Assembly: GCA_963789565.1 (NCBI GenBank)
Contig: CAWBKX010000002.1
Location: 3,100,001-3,164,000 of the forward strand
Origin: CALAGB01 sp963789565
GTDB taxonomy: Bacteria; Chloroflexota; Chloroflexia; Thermomicrobiales; Thermomicrobiaceae
Direction of reading: 5' to 3'
Length of the DNA stretch: 64,000 nt
Part shown: positions 53,777 through 62,922 of the stretch, in pieces
Layout of the letters: every line of letters begins with the position of its first letter
Position numbering within the stretch: the stretch's first letter is position 1
The notes under the pieces: generated by a model
Database searches by the model: none
Seen by the model: only the letters and a program-made list of their open reading frames with translations
Told to the model about the DNA's origin: nothing
Translations under genes and position numbers: made by a program

Positions 53777-53909
53777 GTAGTGGCGGGCGTCTCTGCCCGC
53801 CTTCTTGACTCGCCACGAGCTTTATTCGTATGAGTTCCGCCGAAATTTTGCTGCCGATCGAGGGACGTTCGTCCGTTCAACAAAGGCGGGCAGAGACGCC
53901 CGCCACTAC
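53777..53909. repeat. 133-bp element with perfect 27-bp terminal inverted repeats (MITE/REP-like)
   Basis: The 27 bases at 53777-53803 are the exact reverse complement of those at 53883-53909, around a 79-base centre without a gene. Each arm is also internally palindromic (GGCGGGC ... GCCCGCC) and could fold alone. No clear target-site duplication is seen. It lies between convergent mutase and cyclase genes, a normal place for REP-like or miniature inverted-repeat elements, and may also act as a terminator. Confidence 0.7.
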
Positions 53910-53921
53910 GTCTGTTTGGAA

Positions 53922-55769
53922 TCATGTCCCAATCCTCGCGTGCTCAGTTGCCAGTGCCATGGTCGGGAAGACGTGTCGGTAGAGGTGATAGTTGATGTAG
54001 AAGTCACGCGGGAAGCCGGTGCCGGTGAATTCCGGCTCGTCCCAGGTCCCGTCGGCCTGCCGCTCTCGCAGGAAGTTCAGTCCTCGAAGGCAGGCTTCGC
54101 CGCCACCCAAACCAGCATATTGCAGAGATATGACCGCCCAGGCGGTCTGCGACGGCGTGCTCGCGCCGACTCCCGCGAAGGACTTGTCGACATAGGAATG
54201 GCAGGTCTCGCCCCAGCCGCCGTCCGCGTTCTGCCTGCTCAGCAACCAACGGATAGCGCGCCACGCACGGCCCGGTAGTCGCTCGCCTGGTCCGTAGAGC
54301 GCGTGGAGCGCCGAGATCACGCACCAGGTGCCATAGATATGATTCACACCCCAGCGGCCAAACCATGAGCCATCCGGCTGTTGAGTCCGTCGCAGATACG
54401 CCAATCCCTCGGCGACTTTGCCATCGCCTGGCGAGTAGCCTGTGCGTGCCAGCATCTCGATAACGTGCGCCGTCACGTCCTCGGACGGCGGGTCGATGAG
54501 CGCTCCAAAGTCAGCAAACGGGATGCTATAGACCAGGTCGTTGGTGTTGTCCTTGTCGAAGGCCGCCCAGCCCTGATTACTCGATTGCATGGCAAGCACC
54601 CAGCGCACCGCACGGTCGACGGCGGGCTGCACTTTCTTCCGCTCTCCGGCATCTAGCAGCGACACCACGACCACGGCAGTGTCGTCGACGTCAGGGTAGA
54701 TGTCGTTGTCGAATTCGAAGGCCCAGCCGCCGCATGCGACGTTTGGCACTTTGATCTGCCAATCGCCCCCGCCGGTGATCTGTTCGCGCAGGACCCAATC
54801 AACCGATTTTCGCATGGCCGTATGTTCTGGTTTGAGTCCGGCGCGTGCCAAGGCCTGCATCACCCACACAGTATCCCAGACCGGTGACATGCAGGCCTGC
54901 AGGCGCCAGCCCTGCTCGTCGTCGACGGCGAACCCGTCCAGTCCCCTGAGTCCTTTGCGCATGACGGGGTGGTCGACCGACATCCCTTCGAGGTTGAGGG
55001 CGATGAGGGAATAGACCCAGGGCGGTTGAATGCCACCCCAGCTGCCGTCGGCCTCTTGCCGCTCGACAATCCAGTGCACCAACTGCGAACACGCCGCCTG
55101 CCTCTTCGGATGGGCCGGGAGTCGGTCGTACAGCTTGAGCAGGCGGTCGGTCCACCAGAAGACGCCCGAGCCCGGGACGCGCGTCAGGCGGTCTTCGGTT
55201 CCCGGAACCACGAGTTCTTTGAGGTCGCATCCGAGCGGTCGAATTGGGCGTCTGGTCAGCACGATCAACAGCGGCGCAATGGTGCCCCGAGCCCAGCAGG
55301 CGAAGTCGTAAAGGTTGAAGGGGACGGACGAAGGTAGGTAGATCAGCTCGGGCGGCATGCTGGGAACGCCTTCCCAGGGATATGCGCCGAAGAGGGCCAG
55401 CCACATTTTGGTGAAGACGCGCGCGCTAGCCACGCCGCCGAGCCGTTGGATGAGGTTCAAAGCGCGCATCATCGGCTGGGTGGCTGGATCGACGCCCAGC
55501 ACCTTGAGCGCGGCGTAGGCTTCGATAGTGGTGCTGAGATCGGCCGGAGCGTCATAGTAGTTGCCCCAGGAACCGTCGTCGCGTTGGTTCTCGAGCATGT
55601 GGACCACGGCGCCGTCACGGATTGAATCGAGCGGGAGTTCGAGGAACCGGAGCAAGAGCACGTGCTCCGCAGTCATCGTCACGTTGGTCTCCAGCTCGCC
55701 GCACCACCAACCCGCTGGGTCTTGACGCTCGATCAGCCAATCCACCGCGCTCTTGAGCGAGTCATCCAA
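53922..55769 (-). CDS. shc: Squalene-hopene cyclase
   Basis: A 615-residue triterpene cyclase. It has the catalytic DxDD motif DVDD at residues 360-363 (acid Asp that protonates squalene), repeated QW-type motifs (QRDDGSWGN, RQEADGSWGG, QQPDGSWFGRWG, RQNADGGWGETC), and the GTGFPRDFYINYHLYRH end. It forms hopene from squalene at the membrane. The TTG start (complement 55767-55769) overlaps the hpnE stop by eight bases. It is the last gene of the fni-hpnC-hpnD-hpnE-shc run. Confidence 0.96.
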   Translation of the reverse strand: MDDSLKSAVDWLIERQDPAGWWCGELETNVTMTAEHVLLLRFLELPLDSIRDGAVVHMLENQRDDGSWGNYYDAPADLSTTIEAYAALKVLGVDPATQPMMRALNLIQRLGGVASARVFTKMWLALFGAYPWEGVPSMPPELIYLPSSVPFNLYDFACWARGTIAPLLIVLTRRPIRPLGCDLKELVVPGTEDRLTRVPGSGVFWWTDRLLKLYDRLPAHPKRQAACSQLVHWIVERQEADGSWGGIQPPWVYSLIALNLEGMSVDHPVMRKGLRGLDGFAVDDEQGWRLQACMSPVWDTVWVMQALARAGLKPEHTAMRKSVDWVLREQITGGGDWQIKVPNVACGGWAFEFDNDIYPDVDDTAVVVVSLLDAGERKKVQPAVDRAVRWVLAMQSSNQGWAAFDKDNTNDLVYSIPFADFGALIDPPSEDVTAHVIEMLARTGYSPGDGKVAEGLAYLRRTQQPDGSWFGRWGVNHIYGTWCVISALHALYGPGERLPGRAWRAIRWLLSRQNADGGWGETCHSYVDKSFAGVGASTPSQTAWAVISLQYAGLGGGEACLRGLNFLRERQADGTWDEPEFTGTGFPRDFYINYHLYRHVFPTMALATEHARIGT

Positions 55770-57096
55770 CCGAGACCGCGTCCTTCCCGACTCGTGCGAG
55801 ATTCATGGCCAGCAGCCGTGCCGCATCGCGACCGCTGCGCACGGCCGACTCCATGGTTGCGGGCCATCCGGTGTCGGTCCAGGCCCCCGCGATGACGACA
55901 TTGAGGGACGTGGTCGCGGGACCAGGTCGCTTCAGGCCCGGAGTCGGGATGAAAGTCGCTTCTCGGTCGCGCGTTGCCGCGCCGACGCGCAGCGTCGCCC
56001 GGGCGAGCTGCGGCAATACCTTCCTGAGTTCCAGATCGCACATCTCGATCAATTCTCCGCTGGGGCGATGGACGTGCGCGTCTGCCGCGCTCAAACTGCA
56101 GCAGAGGTATCCGGGCGTCTTCTGGAATACCCACTGCACCGGTGAATCGATCAATGCGGCGAACCCGAAATCCAATTTCCCGACGTCATACCAGAGGTGT
56201 ACGTCGACAATTGGCGCGGTTTGAAACTGGTCGAGATCTGCCAGGCCGAACGCGTCTGGGCAACCGAGGATACGTTCCAAATCGGCTGGTGGAACCGCGA
56301 GCACCACTCCGTCGCATTGATGCAGTTCGTCGTCGGCTGTGACGACACCGCGGACGTGACTCGACATCCCCTTTGCCGGTTCGCATTCCAACGCTCGTAC
56401 CGACGACCTCAAATGAATCCCGTCCAACTGTTGAGCCGCCATGTCTGCCAGCCGCCCGAGCGGCACCTTGGCGAACCCAATGCGGGCGGCACCGGAATCG
56501 GCCAGGAACGCGGTGGTGATGACGTGCAGGCCCGCTTCCGCCGAGACGTGTTCAAGCGGTGCATTGAGAGATGGGACGAGAAACGGATTCCAGAAAGCCT
56601 TGCGGGCGGCCTCCGACTGTCCGTGTCGCGCCAGCCACTCCGCCATCGTCTCGCCTGATTTGCATCCCGACCGTGCCCGCATGGTTGCCAGACCGATCTT
56701 GAGGCGGTCGATGAGCTTCAGATGTCGATAACGCAAAAGCGACGGCGCCAGATGTAACGGGCTCGGCAGGTTCGCGGCTCGTAGGGTGGACGGCACCTCG
56801 CCAGGCGCGAGGAGCAGCGCCTCAAACCGATCCTGCAAATAGAGAAGATCGTCTCGCGTCTGCCCCGACATTGTGGCGATCTGGTCGATGAAATCGATGA
56901 ATTCGGTGCAGCAGGCAAGATAGACATGCTGGCCGTTGTCGACCTCAACGCCGCCGACTTCGAAGGAAGTCGCTTTCCCGCCGATGAGTCGGGTGCGTTC
57001 GAACAGTTCCACGGAGTAGCCGTGTCGTTTGAGTTCGAGGGCGGCGCTGAGCCCAGCGAGCCCGCCTCCGACGACGGCTAGACGGCCTTCGCCCAT
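55762..57096 (-). CDS. hpnE: Hydroxysqualene dehydroxylase HpnE
   Basis: A 444-residue FAD-dependent oxidoreductase with the dinucleotide motif VVGGGLAGLSAALELKRHG and an early FERTRLIGGKA segment, and GVEVDNGQHVYLACCTEF. The C-terminal VVIAGAWTDTGWPATMESAV is the amine-oxidase/phytoene-desaturase-like motif. HpnE reduces hydroxysqualene to squalene in the HpnCDE pathway. It overlaps hpnD at its start by 19 bases and shc at its end by eight. Confidence 0.93.
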   Translation of the reverse strand: MGEGRLAVVGGGLAGLSAALELKRHGYSVELFERTRLIGGKATSFEVGGVEVDNGQHVYLACCTEFIDFIDQIATMSGQTRDDLLYLQDRFEALLLAPGEVPSTLRAANLPSPLHLAPSLLRYRHLKLIDRLKIGLATMRARSGCKSGETMAEWLARHGQSEAARKAFWNPFLVPSLNAPLEHVSAEAGLHVITTAFLADSGAARIGFAKVPLGRLADMAAQQLDGIHLRSSVRALECEPAKGMSSHVRGVVTADDELHQCDGVVLAVPPADLERILGCPDAFGLADLDQFQTAPIVDVHLWYDVGKLDFGFAALIDSPVQWVFQKTPGYLCCSLSAADAHVHRPSGELIEMCDLELRKVLPQLARATLRVGAATRDREATFIPTPGLKRPGPATTSLNVVIAGAWTDTGWPATMESAVRSGRDAARLLAMNLARVGKDAVSVG

Positions 57097-58052
57097 GACT
57101 TCGCCATCACTGCCAGCTTGTCTTTGCTCGAGAGGGAAATTCGCTCTCGAAGAGGTACCGACGGGTTCGCATAGATGCGATCGAGAATCGCCTGATAGAT
57201 GCCGGCCATGGTGAAAACGCAGGCCGTTGCTCGACGTGGGATGTAGCGGGTGACGAGGAGCCCGTTTGCAAAGCAGTCACGGGCTCGTGCCACTTCAAAG
57301 CGCACCAGATTCTCCCATGCCGCTCCACCGACGCCATCGGCGATCGTCTTCTCGTCGACGTCGTATCGCTCCAGGTCTTCTTTGGGAAGATAGATCCGAT
57401 CCCGCCCGTAGTCTTCTCGCACGTCTCGCAGCATGTTGGCGAGCTGCATTGCCACGCCCAGCTCATCCGCGTATTCGAGCGCGGTCGGGTCAGAATAGCC
57501 GAACACGCGGACGCACATGCGACCGACCGCTGACGCGACCAGATTGCAGTACCGGCGAAAATCCGACCAGGACTCGTAGCGATTGACCATGAGGTCCATG
57601 GCTACTCCGTCGATGAGCGCCTCGACCTCTTGCTGCGGAATGCGGTATTGCTGCATCGCGTGAGAGAGAAGATGCATGATCGGATCGTTGAAATCACCCA
57701 TGACGCAGCGTGCCAGCCGGTCACGATGCGGCCGGAGCATGCCTTCGTCGAATTTCACGGCGTGTCTGTCGCCATCGTTCGTCTCGTGACCCAGATCTAC
57801 GGCGTCGTCGACTTCGCGAGCGAAACTGTAGAGGGCGTAGATCGCGGTCCGTTGCGCCTTTGGCAGGGCGATGAACCCCCAATAAAAGTTCTTTGCCTCG
57901 CGTCGCGTCAGTTCCTGACAATAGCGCGCGCTTTCGTCGAATCGGGCGGCTACCGAGTCGTCAACCGCGATGGCGAGAGACGCTGGAGGCTGCATCTCTT
58001 GTTGGATAGGTCGCCGGGTTGCCAGTCCTCTCAGTGTGTCGCGCCCAAGCAT
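57078..58052 (-). CDS. hpnD: Presqualene diphosphate synthase HpnD
   Basis: A 324-residue trans-isoprenyl synthase. The two Asp-rich motifs are in YSFAREVDDAVDLG and NMLRDVREDYGRD, with the LPKEDLERY lid region. HpnD condenses two farnesyl diphosphates to presqualene diphosphate. ATG 58052 is chosen because GGAGGGAAGG sits about eight bases upstream; it overlaps the end of hpnC by 92 bases. A later ATG (57995) would leave a shorter overlap but lacks such a site. Confidence 0.92.
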   Translation of the reverse strand: MLGRDTLRGLATRRPIQQEMQPPASLAIAVDDSVAARFDESARYCQELTRREAKNFYWGFIALPKAQRTAIYALYSFAREVDDAVDLGHETNDGDRHAVKFDEGMLRPHRDRLARCVMGDFNDPIMHLLSHAMQQYRIPQQEVEALIDGVAMDLMVNRYESWSDFRRYCNLVASAVGRMCVRVFGYSDPTALEYADELGVAMQLANMLRDVREDYGRDRIYLPKEDLERYDVDEKTIADGVGGAAWENLVRFEVARARDCFANGLLVTRYIPRRATACVFTMAGIYQAILDRIYANPSVPLRERISLSSKDKLAVMAKSWAKAV

Positions 58053-58878
58053 GGTCCGCCTTCCCTCCACGTCGAAACAGAGCCACGGCGAGGATCTTTG
58101 CCTTATCCGAATTTGACACTCGGGGCCGGGCGAGATCGGTCAGATAATCCGATCCCCTGACGGCCGATACGATCGCTTGACCCCCAAGACGGTAAAGCGA
58201 TAGTTGAATCCCGAGGCGTCTTGGCACCATCGATTCCAGCTCGAGACCCGACGATAAGAACGCTTCGGCGCGGTCGCAGTGCGCGCGAACGGCACCTGCC
58301 ACACCGCGTTCCTGGACGTCCTCTTGAACCAGGTACGTCCGACCGATTTCACTGTCGCGCTTGACATCCTGCGCGAAGTTGGCGAGTTGCAATCCAATGC
58401 AGACGTCGTCGGATAGTTGTGTTGCTTGCTGATCCCTAACCCCAAATACGCTGAGCACCAACCTTCCGACCGGGGCGGCCGACCATTGGCAATAGGCAAG
58501 CAGTTCTTCCCACGTCTGGTACTCGCTGACGGTTTGATCCTGGACGTTGGCGGCAATGAGATTGAGAAACGGTTCCGCGCTCATCTCGTACTGCTTCACT
58601 GTCCGGTTCAGGGCAATCAGCACCGGGTGGATCGGCGCCACCTGTGTGTGAAACATCTGCTCCACGTTCTCACGCCATGCCGCCAGCCGCTGGGTGCCAT
58701 CGCCCTTGCTCTCATCGCCCAGATCGTCGGTCGTCCGGCAAAACGCGTACAGGCGCGCCAAATGCACCCGCAGCGTCGGTGGCAATATCCTCGATGCGAC
58801 CGTGAAATTTTCGTAATGCTGGTTGGCCAGCATGCGGCAGTAGACGTCGGCGGCCGCCTCCGATGTCAGCTCGGTCAA
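57961..58878 (-). CDS. hpnC: Hydroxysqualene synthase HpnC
   Basis: A 305-residue squalene/phytoene synthase family protein. The first Asp-rich motif is YAFCRTTDDLGDES; the second is in LANFAQDVKRDSEIGRTYL. HpnC turns presqualene diphosphate into hydroxysqualene. The start is TTG 58878, which overlaps the upstream fni stop as TTGA, with GAGGTGG upstream. The last about 30 residues, overlapping hpnD, are unlike the family and may be a poorly conserved tail. Confidence 0.9.
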   Translation of the reverse strand: MTELTSEAAADVYCRMLANQHYENFTVASRILPPTLRVHLARLYAFCRTTDDLGDESKGDGTQRLAAWRENVEQMFHTQVAPIHPVLIALNRTVKQYEMSAEPFLNLIAANVQDQTVSEYQTWEELLAYCQWSAAPVGRLVLSVFGVRDQQATQLSDDVCIGLQLANFAQDVKRDSEIGRTYLVQEDVQERGVAGAVRAHCDRAEAFLSSGLELESMVPRRLGIQLSLYRLGGQAIVSAVRGSDYLTDLARPRVSNSDKAKILAVALFRRGGKADHAWARHTERTGNPATYPTRDAASSVSRHRG

Positions 58879-60377
58879 GCGCCCACCACCTCGACCGTGA
58901 TCTGCCGCTGCCGCGCAGAGTCGAGTTCCACCAGGAAGACGCGCTGCCATTTGCCCAGATTCAGCTCTCCCTCAATCACGGGAACGCTCTCGCTGGATGA
59001 GAGCAACAGGTGCTGGCAATGCGCGCGGCCGTTGCGTGGCTCGTCTGGACCAATCCCGATGCGTTGCTCCAGTTGATCGTGATCGTAGCTGCCGTCACAC
59101 GGCGAAATACGTTCCAGCAGTCGTTTGAAATCGGCGATCAACAATGGCTCGTTCTCGTTGATGCGAATGGCGGCCGTCGTGTGCTTCGAAAAGATCTGCG
59201 CGAATCCATTACGAATTCCGGATGCCTGCACGATCTTCGAAACATCGTCGGTGATATCGATGAACGATGTGTCGGCGGTGGAATAGCTAAGCCGACCGAT
59301 TGAGATCTCGACACCAGATGGCTGCGGTGAAGAGAGTCGTGGGTTCTGTCGGAAGTCCTCGATTGTCGCCGCTCCGACGCAAAACATCGTGGTGCGCAGC
59401 ACGTCGATGAACTCCTCAGCCAACTCGAATACCGCTTGCTCGCCTTGAGCAGCCGCTCGCAGGAACGGACCTGCGGCACCGACCAGATTCGCGCCGAGGC
59501 CGAGCGCCTTGGCCACATCCATTCCGCTGCGAATGCCACCGCTGGCGAAAATGATCGCGTCAGGCGCCGCACGCCGAGCAAGACGAACGGCATCGGCGGT
59601 GGGTAGTCCCCAATCCGCGAACGCTGCAGCGGTTCTCCCTCGCACGGAGTCATTCATTCGGTGTCGCTCGACCTCACTCCAGGAGGTTCCGCCGGCTCCG
59701 GCCACGTCGACCGCCGTGACCCCTGCATTGACCAGCGCGCGCACGTCGTCGGGAGCGATACCCCAGCCGACCTCCTTGGCAATGACCGGTACTTCTATCC
59801 GCTGGCAAAGTGCTTCAATGTTGGAGAGCAGGCCCGCAAAGTCGGTATCACCCTCTGGCTGCAGTGCTTCCTGCAGGGCGTTGAGATGCAGGACGAGTGC
59901 ATCGGCACGGAGAAGATCGACAAGATAGCGGCATTGATCGACGGTGACGCCTTTGTTGAGCTGAATCGCGCCAAGGTTGGCGAAGATGATGCTGTCCGGC
60001 GCGTATGGTCGAATGTTGAACGTCGGCAGCACTTCTGGATGCTCGAGGAGCACGCGTCCTGAGCCAAGCCCGATGGCCAGTCCAAAGTGTTGCGCGGTTT
60101 CGGCGAGTTGAATGTTGATCGGTTGTGCTTCCGCGACTCCACCAGTCATGCATGATATGAAGATCGGTGCTCCCAAAGCGTGGCGAAAGAGTTCCGTGGC
60201 GGTGCTGACGTCACCGAAGTTGACCTGGGGAAGCGCTCTCGGCATAAATCGGAAATTCTCGAAGCCGGTGGAGATTCCCTTAGCTGAAACATCGTCTTGA
60301 AGATTTATGCGCAAGTGCTCCGCTTTGCGCGCCGGTGTTGTGGTGGTGTTCTTCCCTGGAAGCTCCGTTCCAACCAC
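58875..60377 (-). CDS. fni: Type 2 IPP isomerase fused to a YjbQ (UPF0047) domain
   Basis: A 500-residue single frame. Residues about 15-350 are a type 2 (FMN-dependent) IPP:DMAPP isomerase: RKAEHLRINL, MTGGVAEAQPIN, GSGRVLLE, VIAKEVGWGIAPDDV, VDVAGAGGTSWSEVE and ASGGIRSGMDVAKALGLGAN. Residues about 357-500 are a complete YjbQ/UPF0047 domain: IFSKHTTAAIRINENE, SYDHDQLEQ, HLLLSSSESVPVIEGELNLG and KWQRVFLVELD. The start is GTG 60377, eight bases after GGAGGG. The isomerase balances IPP and DMAPP for farnesyl diphosphate. YjbQ homologues have weak thiamine-phosphate-synthase activity and unknown role. It starts the hopanoid arm and overlaps hpnC. Confidence 0.88.
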   Translation of the reverse strand: MVGTELPGKNTTTTPARKAEHLRINLQDDVSAKGISTGFENFRFMPRALPQVNFGDVSTATELFRHALGAPIFISCMTGGVAEAQPINIQLAETAQHFGLAIGLGSGRVLLEHPEVLPTFNIRPYAPDSIIFANLGAIQLNKGVTVDQCRYLVDLLRADALVLHLNALQEALQPEGDTDFAGLLSNIEALCQRIEVPVIAKEVGWGIAPDDVRALVNAGVTAVDVAGAGGTSWSEVERHRMNDSVRGRTAAAFADWGLPTADAVRLARRAAPDAIIFASGGIRSGMDVAKALGLGANLVGAAGPFLRAAAQGEQAVFELAEEFIDVLRTTMFCVGAATIEDFRQNPRLSSPQPSGVEISIGRLSYSTADTSFIDITDDVSKIVQASGIRNGFAQIFSKHTTAAIRINENEPLLIADFKRLLERISPCDGSYDHDQLEQRIGIGPDEPRNGRAHCQHLLLSSSESVPVIEGELNLGKWQRVFLVELDSARQRQITVEVVGA

Positions 60378-60848
60378 GAACTGTTCCCTCCGGTGTACAG
60401 GTGCCGCGAAATGCCTTTCCTGTCCGCCTTTTCCTTTCAAATTGTCGCTCCCGAAATCGCGCTATGGGGCTGTGACCGATTGGCGCAAGCCGCCTGCCAA
60501 GGTGAGCCGAGCTTCCGCAGGCACAACTCCTGCTGTTTTCACAAACTGGCAGCGAATAAATGGACTCATCACCACGGTGCCGATAGATTTCCGGTTAGCC
60601 CAGTTGTTGTCTACGCAGTATATTACGATAAGACTGGATTCGTGTTGATAGGTTCCTGTGGAATTGGAATGTGCTGGCTCCGGCGAAATTCCTGTCGAAG
60701 TTCAGGGAATCGCTCGAGCGTAAGACTCGGTAACAGATGACAGAGCTAGCACAATAGGCGTGAATCACGCTTCACGCCGTTACGCAAAAGGGCCATGGTT
60801 GCGCCGCAGTCCTAATCTCCAGTTGCAGACCGCCACCAGGGAGGGCAT
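60378..60848. other. Divergent promoter region of the hopanoid locus
   Basis: About 470 bases between fni (-) and hpnH (+), with no credible gene. It must hold both promoters; no standard -35/-10 pair could be picked with confidence. A perfect 8-bp inverted repeat lies at 60757-60778, listed separately. Confidence 0.65.
60757..60778. promoter_or_regulatory. Inverted repeat upstream of hpnH (candidate operator)
   Basis: GGCGTGAA (60757-60764) and TTCACGCC (60771-60778) form a perfect inverted repeat with a six-base centre, 70 bases before the hpnH start. This would suit a dimeric regulator or a short leader hairpin. Confidence 0.4.
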
Positions 60849-61922
60849 ATGCCAATCACGATGCGGCAGAACATGCGGATACTCAGCTACGTTCTCGGAA
60901 ACCGTCTGCACAACCGCGACAAGTATCCGTTGGTCTTGCAACTGGAACCGCTCTATCAATGTAATCTCGCCTGCGCCGGGTGCGGCAAGATCCAACATCC
61001 GAAGGATGTGCTGCAGCAGCGAATGACGGTGCAGCAAGCGATCGACGCCGTCATGGAGTGCGGTGCTCCCGTTGTTTCCATCGCCGGCGGAGAGCCGCTC
61101 GTCCATAAGGATATCGATAAGATCGTACAGGAGTTGGTAAAACGCAAGAAATTTGTCTATCTCTGCACCAATGCCCTCCTGCTTTCAAAAAAGATGGATC
61201 AGTTCGAGCCGTCGCCATACTTCTCCTGGTCGGTCCACGTCGACGGCACCCGCGAGCGCCACGATCAATCGGTGTGTCGCGAGGGAGTTTTCGATCGCGC
61301 CGTTGAGGCTATTCGTGAGGCAAAGAGACGCGGATTCCGTGTGACGACCAACACCACCTTCTTCTCCCAGGACACGCCACGCAGCGTGCGCGAGGTCCTC
61401 GATTTCCTAAATGACGACCTGCAAGTGGATGCCATGCAGATTTCGCCGGGGTACGCCTACGAAAAGGCACCCGATCAGGAGCACTGGCTGCAGGTGGAGA
61501 ACACACGGGCCATGTTCCGCGAGGCCTTTGCCGACGGACACCGCAAGAAGTGGCGCCTCAATCACACGCCGCTCTTCCTCGATTTCCTCGAGGGCATGGT
61601 CGATTTCCCGTGCACCGCCTGGGGCATTCCGTGCTACTCGGTCTTCGGCTGGCAGCGGCCCTGTTATTTGCTGGCTGACGGGTATACCAGCACGTACAAA
61701 GAACTGGTCGAAACGACTGATTGGAATCAGTATGGTCGGGGACGCAACCCGCGTTGTGCCAACTGCATGGCCCATTGCGGCTATGAGCCGACGGCGGTGA
61801 TGGCGACCATGAAATCGCCGCGCGAGTCGTTGCGTGCCACGGTCGACGTGATGGGCGCAGCCATTCCATTCAGCTCGATTCGCAACCGTGCCAGCAGAGA
61901 TCAGGTATCCGCGAACGCCTGA
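60849..61922 (+). CDS. hpnH: Adenosyl-hopene transferase HpnH (radical SAM)
   Basis: A 357-residue radical SAM enzyme with the 4Fe-4S Cys motif CNLACAGC (C38, C42, C45), SIAGGEPLVHKDI, and TAWGIPCYSVFGWQRPCYLL plus CANCMAHCGYEP near the end. HpnH adds a 5'-deoxyadenosyl group to hopene, the first step of C35 hopanoid side chains. It is followed by hpnA and hpnG, consistent with that pathway. ATG 60849 follows GGGAGG-like sequence. Confidence 0.95.
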   Translation: MPITMRQNMRILSYVLGNRLHNRDKYPLVLQLEPLYQCNLACAGCGKIQHPKDVLQQRMTVQQAIDAVMECGAPVVSIAGGEPLVHKDIDKIVQELVKRKKFVYLCTNALLLSKKMDQFEPSPYFSWSVHVDGTRERHDQSVCREGVFDRAVEAIREAKRRGFRVTTNTTFFSQDTPRSVREVLDFLNDDLQVDAMQISPGYAYEKAPDQEHWLQVENTRAMFREAFADGHRKKWRLNHTPLFLDFLEGMVDFPCTAWGIPCYSVFGWQRPCYLLADGYTSTYKELVETTDWNQYGRGRNPRCANCMAHCGYEPTAVMATMKSPRESLRATVDVMGAAIPFSSIRNRASRDQVSANA

Positions 61923-61926
61923 CATA

Positions 61927-62922
61927 ATGGCCAACGCCGCGACCGACACGATCTTCCTTACAGGGGCCACTGGCTTTGTCGGTGGCCACATCTTGTCCGC
62001 GCTCCTCGAAGCCGGATTTCGGGTAAAGGCACTTGCTCGACCGGGTAGCGGCGTGATCGAGCCCAGCAGCCGCTGTGAAGTCGTGACCGGAGATCTACTG
62101 CGTCCCGGTGAGTTGATCGAAGCAATGCATGGGTGCCGGTTTATGGTGCACGCAGCCGCGCTGTACACGTTCGCTCCAGCGCGGCGCGGCGACGTGTGGC
62201 GCACCAACGTTGATGGAACGGCGGGGCTTCTCGAGGCGGCGCACTTGGCGGGCGTGGAGCGCGCGGTCGTGACGTCAAGCTCGGCGACGGTCGGCCCGGC
62301 GCACGGCGACCGCTTGGCGACTGAACACGACTTCGCTGAAGATCACGATTCGATCTCGGCATACCACCATTCGAAGATCGAACAGGAGCGGGCTGCCCTC
62401 AAATCGAGACTGCCGGTCGTCTTCGTCCTCCCGACCACGCCGGTTGGTCCACGCGATCGCAAGCCGACACCGACCGGCAAAATGATCGTCGATTTCATGC
62501 GCGGGAAGATGTTCGCCTCGCTGCCGGGCGGAATGAACGTCGTCGCCGTCGAGGATGTGGCGCGTGCCCATGTTCTCGCGCTACAGCATGGTGAAGTTGG
62601 GGAGCGCTATCTCATTGGTGGCGAGAACCTGAGCCTGGCGCAGATCTGGGCAGAATTGGCGAGCATCTGCGATCGACCAGCTCCGACGCGGGAGATCCCC
62701 TACCGACTGGCAACGCTCTTAGGTTGGGGAGACGAACTTCGCTGTCGCGTCTTCGCCGATCAGCAGCCACTCGTGCCGCTTGAGGGTGTGCGCATGGCAC
62801 GCCACAACATGTTCGTCGATGGCGCGAAGGCGCGGAATGAACTCGGGTTCACCCCCATGTCCGTCCCAGCAGCGCTCGAACGCGCGGTGGGCTGGTTTCA
62901 CGATCAGGGCTATGACCGGTGA
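61927..62922 (+). CDS. hpnA: Hopanoid-associated sugar epimerase HpnA
   Basis: A 331-residue short-chain epimerase/dehydratase. Its Rossmann motif is LTGATGFVGGHIL and the active-site Tyr-Lys pair is in SAYHHSKIEQE, with VLPTTPVGPRDRKPTPTG downstream. HpnA is a conserved hopanoid-locus gene with an unclear catalytic role in sugar modification. The ATG at 61927 lies four bases after the hpnH stop. Its stop overlaps hpnG by 11 bases. Confidence 0.92.
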   Translation: MANAATDTIFLTGATGFVGGHILSALLEAGFRVKALARPGSGVIEPSSRCEVVTGDLLRPGELIEAMHGCRFMVHAAALYTFAPARRGDVWRTNVDGTAGLLEAAHLAGVERAVVTSSSATVGPAHGDRLATEHDFAEDHDSISAYHHSKIEQERAALKSRLPVVFVLPTTPVGPRDRKPTPTGKMIVDFMRGKMFASLPGGMNVVAVEDVARAHVLALQHGEVGERYLIGGENLSLAQIWAELASICDRPAPTREIPYRLATLLGWGDELRCRVFADQQPLVPLEGVRMARHNMFVDGAKARNELGFTPMSVPAALERAVGWFHDQGYDR

